Below are positions 10,595 through 18,134 of a DNA stretch of 64,000 bases, in pieces; within the stretch, counting starts at the first letter, position 1; every line of letters begins with the position of its first letter. Position numbers and translations under genes: made by a program. This DNA is from Chitinophagaceae bacterium (lineage in GTDB: Bacteria; Bacteroidota; Bacteroidia; Chitinophagales; Chitinophagaceae), in the NCBI GenBank assembly GCA_014879565.1, contig JACSRW010000025.1:186001-250000 (forward strand). Direction: 5' to 3'. The notes under the pieces were generated by a model. It saw nothing but the letters and a program-made list of their open reading frames with translations, had not been told where the DNA came from and ran no database searches.

Positions 10595-10701
10595 ACCTCT
10601 TTCTGAGAGGTATTCCTCCTTCGCTGAAGCTATGGAGGACGTTGCCCTCTTTCGCAAAAGCTACAGAGGGCGCTGCTCCACTTCGCTAAAGCTACGTGGG
10701 G
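10595..10701. repeat. Tandem series of imperfect about 24-31-nt hairpin repeats between tRNA-Tyr and tRNA-Gly
   Basis: CCTCCTTCGCTGAAGCTATGGAGG (10615-10638), CCCTCTTTCGCAAAAGCTACAGAGGG (10645-10670), CTCCACTTCGCTAAAGCTACGTGGGG (10676-10701), plus ACCTCT-TTCTG-AGAGGT (10595-10611). Confidence 0.8.
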
Positions 10702-10706
10702 CGCTG

Positions 10707-10789
10707 TGGGCAAGGATGGATTCGAACCACCGAACTCCGAAGAGGACAGATTTACAGTCTGTTGCCGTTGGCCACTTGGCTACTTGCCC
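10707..10789 (-). tRNA. tRNA-Tyr (GTA)
   Basis: GGGCAAGTAGCCAAGTGGCCAACGGCAACAGACTGTAAATCTGTCCTCTTCGGAGTTCGGTGGTTCGAATCCATCCTTGCCC; long variable arm, anticodon GTA. Confidence 0.95.
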
Positions 10790-10795
10790 GCCCTG

Positions 10796-10868
10796 AGCCA
10801 CCTGTCGGAATCGAACCAACGACCTACTGATTACAAATCAGTTGCTCTACCGGCTGAGCTAAGGTGGC
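10796..10868 (-). tRNA. tRNA-Thr (TGT)
   Basis: GCCACCTTAGCTCAGCCGGTAGAGCAACTGATTTGTAATCAGTAGGTCGTTGGTTCGATTCCGACAGGTGGC; anticodon TGT. Confidence 0.95.
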
Positions 10869-10934
10869 ATATAATCCGGGCCCCTTGGAGGGCTTCGGAA
10901 GGGCAATAAAGAACTACCCCATTTTTTGGGAAGG

Positions 10935-10964
10935 CAAAGGTAAGGGAATTTAGATATTGCAAAA
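10935..10964 (-). promoter_or_regulatory. Promoter of the tRNA-tuf-secE-nusG transcription unit (TTTTG-N-TACCTTTG)
   Basis: caaaggta at 10935-10942, caaaa at 10960-10964 (spacer about 17 nt). Confidence 0.65.
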
Positions 10965-11002
10965 ATTTTAAAGGGAGAATTTTCTGCTGAAAATCAGGAA
11001 AT

Positions 11003-11029
11003 AAAAAAGACCCCGCCGGTGGCGGGGTC
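11003..11029 (-). terminator. Intrinsic terminator downstream of hpf
   Basis: GACCCCGCC-GGT-GGCGGGGTC with a T-run on minus (plus aaaaaa 11003-11008). Confidence 0.85.
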
Positions 11030-11043
11030 TGAAGCTGTTTTTT

Positions 11044-11343
11044 TTATGCTGCCTGTTTTTCTTTTTTTCGTTTAATCTGGTTTACTAAAGAATCAAATGC
11101 ACTGTCAAAAGATTCCTCAAAGGATTTACTGGTGGATTTTACAAAGAAATTGTGACGTGGAACATGGACCCTGATTTCTGCGATTTTGTCCTTAATCGAA
11201 TGCACCACATTGTCCAATTTCAGAAACACATTCACCTGAATGATACGATCGCTAAACACTGTCAGCTTTTCAATTTTCCGGTTGACATACTCAATCAGTT
11301 TGCTGTCAGCGTTGAAATGAACAGTTTGAATTTTTACGTTCAT
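11044..11343 (-). CDS. hpf: Ribosome hibernation-promoting factor / RaiA-family protein
   Basis: MNVKIQTVHFNADSKLIEYVNRKIEKLTVFSDRIIQVNVFLKLDN...HVPRHNFFVKSTSKSFEESFDSAFDSLVNQIKRKKEKQ; start taken at MNVKIQ within ORF 11044..11370. Confidence 0.88.
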   Translation of the reverse strand: MNVKIQTVHFNADSKLIEYVNRKIEKLTVFSDRIIQVNVFLKLDNVVHSIKDKIAEIRVHVPRHNFFVKSTSKSFEESFDSAFDSLVNQIKRKKEKQAA

Positions 11344-11496
11344 GGTCGTCATTTTTAAACTGTGAAACAATAAATAAAGAACTGTTACTGGCGGTTTTCC
11401 TTAGGTTCGGTTCTTATATCAGTTTCAAATTACTAAAAAAGACAGCTCCGTCCAACTAAAAAGGACTTAAATTTTATTGTGCCGGCCCCTGTTTTT

Positions 11497-12399
11497 TTAT
11501 CCTTTTGGGTGGGCTTTTTTATGTATATCCTTCAGTTTTTCAATTGTGTTATGTGTGTACACCTGGGTGGCAGCCAGGCTGCTGTGCCCCAGTAACTCCT
11601 TCACTGCATTCAGATCAGCCCCGTTGTTCATCAGGTGGGTGGCAAAACTGTGACGCAATACGTGCGGACTACGCTTGGATAGGGTACTGGCTTCAGACAG
11701 TGAGCGGTTGACCAGGTCCCATGCATAACGGGGATACATCCTTTTTCCCTTCCCGGTTACCAGTAAAATATCCCCGCAATCCCCGAATTCTTTCCTTTTG
11801 AGTTCCTTGTAAGTCCTGACTAACCGGATAAGCTCCTGGCTGACCGGAATTATTCTTTCTTTATTCCCTTTCCCCAGCACTTTTATTTGGCTCCGGCCTT
11901 CATCCACCTGGCTTTCCCGCAACCCGATCAACTCACTCAACCGCATCCCCGTAGCATAAAAAATGGATACCAGCATGGCCGTATTCAGGCTCTTCCAGTC
12001 CTCCGGGTGACTGTTCAGCCCTTTTACCAGTTCAACCGCCTCCTCCTCCTTGACAAAAACCGGCAATTTCCGGCCCTTTTTGGGACTGATAACCTGACCC
12101 ATCGGCGACTGAAGGACCCTGCCCGTCTTGAGCAGGTATTTAAAAAATGATTTTAAGGTGGAAATTTTCCGGTTAAGGGTTACTGCTCCCATCCCCTGCT
12201 CCCGTAAATATGCCAGCCAGCTGCGCACAAAGGCGGACTGAACGGCCGCAGGGTCTGCCACTTCATACTGCGTAGCCATATACCGGAAAAATCCTTCCAG
12301 GTCATTGGTATAGGATATCACCGTATGAGAAGAATACCTTTTCTCAAAACGGATATAATCCAGAAAATACTGTATAGCCGGGTGCTGGGTCTGGGGCAT
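11497..12399 (-). CDS. Tyrosine recombinase XerC/XerD family
   Basis: MPQTQHPAIQYFLDYIRFEKRYSSHTVISYTNDLEGF...ATGMRLSELIGL...PHVLRHSFATHLMNNGADLNAVKELLGHSSLAATQVYTHNTIEKLKDIHKKAHPKG (R..HxLRH..GH..Y catalytic pattern). Confidence 0.93.
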   Translation of the reverse strand: MPQTQHPAIQYFLDYIRFEKRYSSHTVISYTNDLEGFFRYMATQYEVADPAAVQSAFVRSWLAYLREQGMGAVTLNRKISTLKSFFKYLLKTGRVLQSPMGQVISPKKGRKLPVFVKEEEAVELVKGLNSHPEDWKSLNTAMLVSIFYATGMRLSELIGLRESQVDEGRSQIKVLGKGNKERIIPVSQELIRLVRTYKELKRKEFGDCGDILLVTGKGKRMYPRYAWDLVNRSLSEASTLSKRSPHVLRHSFATHLMNNGADLNAVKELLGHSSLAATQVYTHNTIEKLKDIHKKAHPKG

Positions 12400-12440
12400 A
12401 AAAAAAGACAGCTGCAAAGCTATAAAACTCCACAGCTATC
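12400..12440 (-). terminator. Terminator/attenuator between rpsU and xerC
   Basis: Minus GATAGCTG...CAGCTGTC stem, then TTTTTTT that directly abuts the XerC ATG. Confidence 0.7.
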
Positions 12441-12467
12441 TTCTGCAATATTTTGAGTAAGACAGGC

Positions 12468-12665
12468 TTAGGCCTCTATCTTTCCACTGGCAATCTTCTG
12501 CTTGTAAATCGCTTTGAGAACTTCGCCGCGACGTTTTACAGAAGGCTTCGTAAAACTCTGACGTTCACGAAGTTGCAGGAGAACTTTCGATTTTTCGAAT
12601 TTCTTCTTGTACTTCTTTAAAGCCTTGTCAATGTTTTCGCAATCTTTGGAATCGATGATAAGCAT
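12468..12665 (-). CDS. rpsU: 30S ribosomal protein S21
   Basis: MLIIDSKDCENIDKALKKYKKKFEKSKVLLQLRERQSFTKPSVKRRGEVLKAIYKQK. Confidence 0.95.
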   Translation of the reverse strand: MLIIDSKDCENIDKALKKYKKKFEKSKVLLQLRERQSFTKPSVKRRGEVLKAIYKQKIASGKIEA

Positions 12666-12774
12666 AATGTTTGATACCCCCTTTGGTATTTTTAAGTCTT
12701 ATTTTTTCGGGAGGCAAAGATAGGAGCCTTTTTTGATTTGAAGAAATGATTTTAGAATTGATTTATTTTGCTCC

Positions 12775-13365
12775 ATGTTTACAGGAATTGTTGAAGCTAC
12801 CGGGATCGTGCGATCCGTCATACTATCCGGCACAAACCGGACCTTCTGGATTGAATCCGCCATTTCAGCCGAATTGAAAACAGACCAGAGTGTCAGCCAC
12901 AACGGCACCTGCCTGACCATTGAAGAAGTGTCGGGTAACCGGCACCGGATGACTGCCATTGAAGAAACTCTCCGGAAAACCAACCTGGGCAACTGGCAGG
13001 AAGGCACCCTGGTGAACCTGGAACGTTGTCTGCAGCTCAATGGCCGGATAGATGGCCACCTGGTACAGGGGCATGTGGATGCCACCGGTACCTGTATCAG
13101 CAAATCCGAAAAAGAGGGCAGTTGGGAATTTACCTATTCATTTCCGCCCGCATTTGCCGAACTGCTGATTGAAAAAGGATCTGTCTGTGTGAACGGAATC
13201 AGCCTGACGGCCTTTGATGTTACCCGTGACAGCTTCAAAACAGCGATTATCCCCTATACTTTCACGCATACCAATATGCACCGGCTGGAACCCGGCGATC
13301 CGGTAAACCTGGAGTTTGACATGGTGGGCAAGTATCTGGTCAGAAGACTATCTTTGAATGCATAA
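12775..13365 (+). CDS. ribE: Riboflavin synthase (alpha subunit type)
   Basis: MFTGIVEATGIVRS...SVSHNGTCLTIEEV...DGHLVQGHVDATG...GSVCVNGISLTAFDV; two lumazine-binding repeats. Confidence 0.95.
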   Translation: MFTGIVEATGIVRSVILSGTNRTFWIESAISAELKTDQSVSHNGTCLTIEEVSGNRHRMTAIEETLRKTNLGNWQEGTLVNLERCLQLNGRIDGHLVQGHVDATGTCISKSEKEGSWEFTYSFPPAFAELLIEKGSVCVNGISLTAFDVTRDSFKTAIIPYTFTHTNMHRLEPGDPVNLEFDMVGKYLVRRLSLNA

Positions 13366-13382
13366 CCCAGGAATAATCCCGC

Positions 13383-14471
13383 ATGCAGACAGTTCCCGCA
13401 ACCCGGCAGCATTTCCCGGCCCTCGATGGTCTGCGGGGACTGGCCATCCTGCTGGTAGTTGTATACCATAACTTCGGCTTTATTCCCTATTTCTTTTTTG
13501 GCTGGCTCGGCGTGGACCTGTTTTTTGTTCTTTCCGGCTTTTTAATTACCGACATCCTGATGAAAAGCCTGGGGCAGCCGGGTTACCTGAAAAATTTCTA
13601 TATCCGCAGGGTCTTACGCATTTTTCCCTTGTATTACCTGTCTCTTATCCTGTTTCTTTTCCTGATTCCCCTTTTTACCGACCGGCTGGATATCGGTTAT
13701 TATCGTGAAAACCAGGCCTGGCTATGGCTTTACCTGCAGAACTGGCTGTATATTTTTAATGACCCGGCCTCCCACAATACCCTCAACCACTTCTGGTCAC
13801 TCGCCGTGGAAGAACAGTTTTACCTGCTCTGGCCCTGGATAATCCTTCTGTTAAAAAAACCCGGACGACTGCTCCTCTTACTCGGGCTACTCCTGCTGGC
13901 GGTTATCGGACTCCGACTCTGGATATGGAATCACCAGGTGGCCGACCTGGCCTACTTCAATCTCTATACATTCACACGGATTGACGGCATTTGTGTGGGC
14001 AGCATGGTCGCCCTGCTTCGTATCAGCCGTCCGGCTTTTCTGGACAATCAAATGCCCTATATTGTCGGCGGCTTTGCTCTGCTGAATTTTGTTTTCTATT
14101 TCATTAACCGGCAGTATCAGTACTCCTATCCCTACCTGGCCCTGGCAGGTTATTCCACCTTTGCCATGGTTTTCGGTCTCCTTGTTCACGAAGCAGTATC
14201 CGGAGAAAATAAACTGATCAGCCGGCTTTTCTCCTGGTCACCCCTCCGTTTTTTCGGCCGTATCTCCTATGGCTTTTATATTTTTCACTGGCCGGTTCAT
14301 CTGCTGGTAGTACCTGCCATAACCCCGCTCCTGTCGGCTGCAGTAAGCGGCAGAACATTGTCTCTGGTGGCAGCCCTGGTCAGTACACTGATCGCCGTGC
14401 TCGTCAGCTGGCTCAGCCTCCGGTATATTGAAAGCTACTTCCTGCGTCTGAAAAAAGGGTTTGGCGGTTAA
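13383..14471 (+). CDS. Acyltransferase family 3 membrane protein (OafA/YrhL-like)
   Basis: FPALDGLRGLAILLVVVYH...GWLGVDLFFVLSGFLITDIL...FYIRRVLRIFPLYYLSLI...WSLAVEEQFYLLWPW. Confidence 0.9.
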   Translation: MQTVPATRQHFPALDGLRGLAILLVVVYHNFGFIPYFFFGWLGVDLFFVLSGFLITDILMKSLGQPGYLKNFYIRRVLRIFPLYYLSLILFLFLIPLFTDRLDIGYYRENQAWLWLYLQNWLYIFNDPASHNTLNHFWSLAVEEQFYLLWPWIILLLKKPGRLLLLLGLLLLAVIGLRLWIWNHQVADLAYFNLYTFTRIDGICVGSMVALLRISRPAFLDNQMPYIVGGFALLNFVFYFINRQYQYSYPYLALAGYSTFAMVFGLLVHEAVSGENKLISRLFSWSPLRFFGRISYGFYIFHWPVHLLVVPAITPLLSAAVSGRTLSLVAALVSTLIAVLVSWLSLRYIESYFLRLKKGFGG

Positions 14472-14521
14472 GGTATAAATCAGGCCCTGATCCCTGTTAT
14501 CTTCATTATCTTAGCCCCGGC

Positions 14522-15466
14522 ATGACCGCACATCTGACCATACTGATCCCGGTTTATAACGACACCGAAGCAGCTAACCGTTTGCTGGATGCCCTGTCCT
14601 CCATGCTGAAAGATGTAACCCGCTATAAAGTCCGGGTACTCCTGGTCAATGACGGCTCAGCAGAAAGACCGGCCATTACCCCCCGCGAAAATATGGCCAT
14701 TCAGTTGCTGCACCTGGTCAGAAATACAGGCCACCAGAAAGCAATTGCCATCGGGCTCGCTTTCATAAAGGAAAATATACCTTCAGACCAGGTACTGGTT
14801 ATGGACTGCGACGGGGAAGACAGACCCGAAGATGCCCTGATTTTACTGGAACAGGCGGAGAAAAATCCCGGACATATCGTATTCGCCCGGCGCAAATCAC
14901 GCAAAGAAGGGCTGCGTTTCCGCGGTTATTACCGCATATACAAGATCGTTTTCCGTTTGCTCACCGGGAAAAAAATCAGTTTTGGCAACTTCCTGGTGTT
15001 GCCGGCCCCCCTGCTGAATAAGCTCGTTTATTACAGTGAAATCTGGAATCACCTGGCAGGCGCTATCCTGAAATCCGGTTTACCCTATATACCAATTGAT
15101 ACCCATCGCGGGCAACGTTACGCAGGCGTGTCAAAAATGAACTTCACCTCCCTCCTGCTCCACGGACTGGGCGCGGTTGGGGTATTTATTGAAATAATTG
15201 CCAGCCGGCTGCTGCTTTTTTCCCTGGCCCTGATCGGCCTTTCCCTGCTGGTGATCCTGGGATTGCTGGGCATCAAATATTTCACACATAAAGCTATTCC
15301 GGGCTGGACGTCCACAGTGACATCCGCCATGCTTATCATACTGCTGCAAAGTTTCCTGTTGTCGCTGTTCACCATCTTCCTGTACTTATCCTCCCAGTCC
15401 CAGCGCAAGTTTATTCCGGCCACCCACTACCGGGATTATACCGGGGATACAGAAATCATAGCCTGA
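14522..15466 (+). CDS. Family 2 glycosyltransferase with C-terminal membrane segments (DPM1/ArnC-like)
   Basis: LTILIPVYNDTEAANRLLDAL...VLVMDCDGEDRPEDALILLEQ; two C-terminal hydrophobic stretches. Confidence 0.85.
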   Translation: MTAHLTILIPVYNDTEAANRLLDALSSMLKDVTRYKVRVLLVNDGSAERPAITPRENMAIQLLHLVRNTGHQKAIAIGLAFIKENIPSDQVLVMDCDGEDRPEDALILLEQAEKNPGHIVFARRKSRKEGLRFRGYYRIYKIVFRLLTGKKISFGNFLVLPAPLLNKLVYYSEIWNHLAGAILKSGLPYIPIDTHRGQRYAGVSKMNFTSLLLHGLGAVGVFIEIIASRLLLFSLALIGLSLLVILGLLGIKYFTHKAIPGWTSTVTSAMLIILLQSFLLSLFTIFLYLSSQSQRKFIPATHYRDYTGDTEIIA

Positions 15467-16182
15467 TGTCTGATAAGAATTATGCATACCCGGGAAATGA
15501 ACTGATACTGTTCAGGGACGCGCAAAACTGGAAGAACTATTTTGCTTCCGTCATCAGCCCCTTTATTAAGGGCCGGGTACTTGAAGCCGGAGCAGGGATC
15601 GGATCCAATACCTCGTTGCTGCAAAATAATCAGGTGAGTGAATGGATCATGCTGGAACCCGATACCGGCATGGCGCGCGAGCTGACTGAAAAGATCGGGC
15701 ATGAACGGTTCCCTGTTAAGACGACTGTTTGCTGCGGCACCACCGCCGATATCAGCCAACCCTTTAACTGTATCCTTTACATAGATGTACTGGAACATAT
15801 TGAAGAGGACCGTTCCGAACTGGAAAGAGCCGCCTCACTTCTTCAGCCCGGAGGCACCCTGATCGTTCTTTCGCCTGCATTTCCGCAGCTTTTCAGTCCC
15901 TTTGATAAAGCGATCGGTCATTACAGGAGATATACCGTAAAATCACTCCTGGCTGCCGCCCCTCCTGTTCTTCAAAAAATAAGCTGCCGGTATTACGACA
16001 GCCTGGGTTTTGCCGCCTCCCTGGCCAATAAAGTCCTGCTCAGGCAACATTACCCGGAGCCGGCGCAAATCCGCTTTTGGGACCGGCGCCTGATTCCGCT
16101 TTCCCGGATAATGGACAAACTGATTTTTCACAGTTTCGGAAAAAGCATTATTGCCATCTGGAAAAAGAAGGAAAGCCAATAA
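15466..16182 (+). CDS. Class I SAM-dependent methyltransferase
   Basis: GRVLEAGAGIGSNTSLLQ...CILYIDVLEHIEEDRSELERAASLLQPGGTLIVLSPAFPQLFSPFDKAIGHYRRYT; 1-nt TGATG overlap with the GT2 gene. Confidence 0.85.
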   Translation: MSDKNYAYPGNELILFRDAQNWKNYFASVISPFIKGRVLEAGAGIGSNTSLLQNNQVSEWIMLEPDTGMARELTEKIGHERFPVKTTVCCGTTADISQPFNCILYIDVLEHIEEDRSELERAASLLQPGGTLIVLSPAFPQLFSPFDKAIGHYRRYTVKSLLAAAPPVLQKISCRYYDSLGFAASLANKVLLRQHYPEPAQIRFWDRRLIPLSRIMDKLIFHSFGKSIIAIWKKKESQ

Positions 16183-16210
16183 GTCTCTTTATTTAGTTTT
16201 GCAGCATTGT

Positions 16211-17170
16211 ATGACAAATAATCTGGAAGGGATACCGTTTGATACCGTGCACAACAGGGCCGGCACCAGTTATGCGGTCTATCGCGATACACTTCGCCCT
16301 TACTACCTGCGTGCCTGGCTTGACATTACAAAAGGTTATTTTTTCCTGGCGCTGTTAACCATTACCGCTATTCTGTTACCCGGTTTTTCAGCAACAGCGA
16401 GTTGGTTCTACATGCCAGTGGCGGCCGTGCTGACCGGCTATACCGCAGCCTATATTGCTTTATTCGCGCATGAGGCCGGCCATTACAATCTCCACCCCGG
16501 TAAAAAAACCAATGACCTGCTGGCAACCCTTTTTGTTTGCCTTCTTTTTGGTCTGTCAATAAAGTCATACCGGAAAATACACTGGCAGCACCACCTGCAC
16601 CTGGGTACACCTGCCGACACGGAGACCTCTTATTTTCATCATCTCAATAATCTCTTTCTGCTGGAAACACTGACCGGCATTCACCTGCTCCGTACCGTTG
16701 TAAACAAAGACGGAAGCCGGGTATTAAATCCCGCTCAGGCCAGGGAAAGCCGGCTGATGCTGCTGGCAGGATTCTTACTGCATGGCCTCCTGCTCACGTT
16801 GGCCTTTTATAAAGGCTACTGGCAGGCCGCGCTGATCTGGATAGCGGGTTTTGGAATTTTTTTCCCATTTTTTGCCAGCCTCCGTCAATTACTGGAACAC
16901 CGTGACGAACTGGCTGCGGCCCAAACCGATTTCAGAAAAACACCCCATGGTAAACTCAGCCGCCTTTTTTATCACAGCCTGCTGAGCAGCAGTTTTGGCG
17001 CTGCCGGTTTCACCCGCCATTTGATTCACCACTGGGATCCGCAGGTTTCCTATACACGTATGAAAGATATTGAGCAGTTCCTGGAAGAAGACCGGATCAC
17101 CGGAGCTGTGCTGAAATCCTCCCGAACCACTTACAGCAAAACCTTCCGTAAACTCTATTCCCGCACTTGA
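16211..17170 (+). CDS. Fatty-acid desaturase/hydroxylase-like membrane protein with three His boxes
   Basis: HEAGHYNLH, HWQHHLH and HLIHHWD motifs, multiple hydrophobic segments; start ATG placed at 16211 (MTNNLEGIPFD). Confidence 0.75.
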   Translation: MTNNLEGIPFDTVHNRAGTSYAVYRDTLRPYYLRAWLDITKGYFFLALLTITAILLPGFSATASWFYMPVAAVLTGYTAAYIALFAHEAGHYNLHPGKKTNDLLATLFVCLLFGLSIKSYRKIHWQHHLHLGTPADTETSYFHHLNNLFLLETLTGIHLLRTVVNKDGSRVLNPAQARESRLMLLAGFLLHGLLLTLAFYKGYWQAALIWIAGFGIFFPFFASLRQLLEHRDELAAAQTDFRKTPHGKLSRLFYHSLLSSSFGAAGFTRHLIHHWDPQVSYTRMKDIEQFLEEDRITGAVLKSSRTTYSKTFRKLYSRT

Positions 17171-18114
17171 GTATCCCGAATCCATACTGCCCGGTTTGCC
17201 GGCACCCCGGCACCACTCATTGGGCTGAAGCCCGCGATTATGAATACTTCAGTACAGAAGACAATTACCAGTATTATCATTGCTCCCGTTGCGGCACGCT
17301 CTTTATCAATCCCATTCCCGCAGATCAGCTTCACCGGATCTATCCGTCCAATTATTATTCCTTTGTGAACGGGAAAAAAAATCCCGTAACACGGATAAAG
17401 GAATGGCTGGACCGGCGGTTTTTCCGTTCTGTTCTGCGGCAGATCCCCGGAGAGAACCTGCATGTGCTGGATGTGGGCGGCGGCACCGGATGGATGCTGG
17501 ATCAGCTTAAAAAAACAGATCCCCGGATTCGTTTTACCCAGGTGGTGGATATAGATCAGGCGGCCAGGCAAATCGCGGAAAGCAACGGGCATGCCTACTA
17601 TGAAGGAACCATGGAATCATTCAGCACAGAAAAAAAATTTCATCTTATCCTGATGCTGAACCTGGTGGAACATGTGGCGGATCCGCTGGCGGTTTTACAG
17701 AAAGCCGGAACCCTGCTGGCCCCGGAAGGCACCATCGTGATTAAAACACCGAATACCGACAGCTGGGATGCGCGTCTCTTCCGGAAAACCTATTGGGGAG
17801 GACTTCATTGCCCGCGTCATTGGGTGATTTTTTCTGAAAAAAGTTTCCGGTTACTGGCCGGTAACGCGGGTCTCGCTATCCGCGAACTCACTTATACACA
17901 GGGAGCCCCTTTCTGGGCTTTTAGTATTATCACCGCCCTCAGCCGGAAAAAAATAATTCACACTTCTGCGGAAAAACCAGTGATTTTCCATCCGCTTTTC
18001 GCCCCGCTCAGTGCTTTCTTCGCCCTGTTTGATTTTATCCGGAGACCTTTCAGCCGGACTTCCCAGTTATTCATCCGGCTTGGCCACCCGGGGAACAACA
18101 GGGACCGTTCCTGA
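17167..18114 (+). CDS. SAM methyltransferase with N-terminal CxxC...CxxC putative zinc-binding segment
   Basis: CPVCRHPGTTHWAEARDYEYFSTEDNYQYYHCSRCGTLFINPIP; VLDVGGGTGWMLDQL; LVEHVADPLAVLQKAGTLLAPEGTIVIKTPN; TTG start overlapping the previous stop (TTGA). Confidence 0.82.
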   Translation: MSIPNPYCPVCRHPGTTHWAEARDYEYFSTEDNYQYYHCSRCGTLFINPIPADQLHRIYPSNYYSFVNGKKNPVTRIKEWLDRRFFRSVLRQIPGENLHVLDVGGGTGWMLDQLKKTDPRIRFTQVVDIDQAARQIAESNGHAYYEGTMESFSTEKKFHLILMLNLVEHVADPLAVLQKAGTLLAPEGTIVIKTPNTDSWDARLFRKTYWGGLHCPRHWVIFSEKSFRLLAGNAGLAIRELTYTQGAPFWAFSIITALSRKKIIHTSAEKPVIFHPLFAPLSAFFALFDFIRRPFSRTSQLFIRLGHPGNNRDRS

Positions 18115-18134
18115 TTTTTATCTATTTTGAGCCT

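Noticed and set aside
10595-10701. CRISPR array
   Set aside because: Units vary in sequence, are hairpins without unique spacers of constant length, and no cas genes are present
10397-10909. Small ORFs across the tRNA cluster (10397..10657, 10569..10796, 10706..10909)
   Set aside because: They translate tRNA genes and palindromic repeats (PACRQAG, SSFAEAMED-like peptides), not proteins
11497-12399. Integrase of a mobile element next to tRNA genes
   Set aside because: The XerC/D-like sequence lies in a core context (rpsU, hpf) with no attachment-site duplications or phage genes; housekeeping recombinase more likely
12666-12774. FMN riboswitch upstream of ribE
   Set aside because: Only about 109 nt of AT-rich spacer shared with the rpsU promoter; no FMN-element core blocks seen
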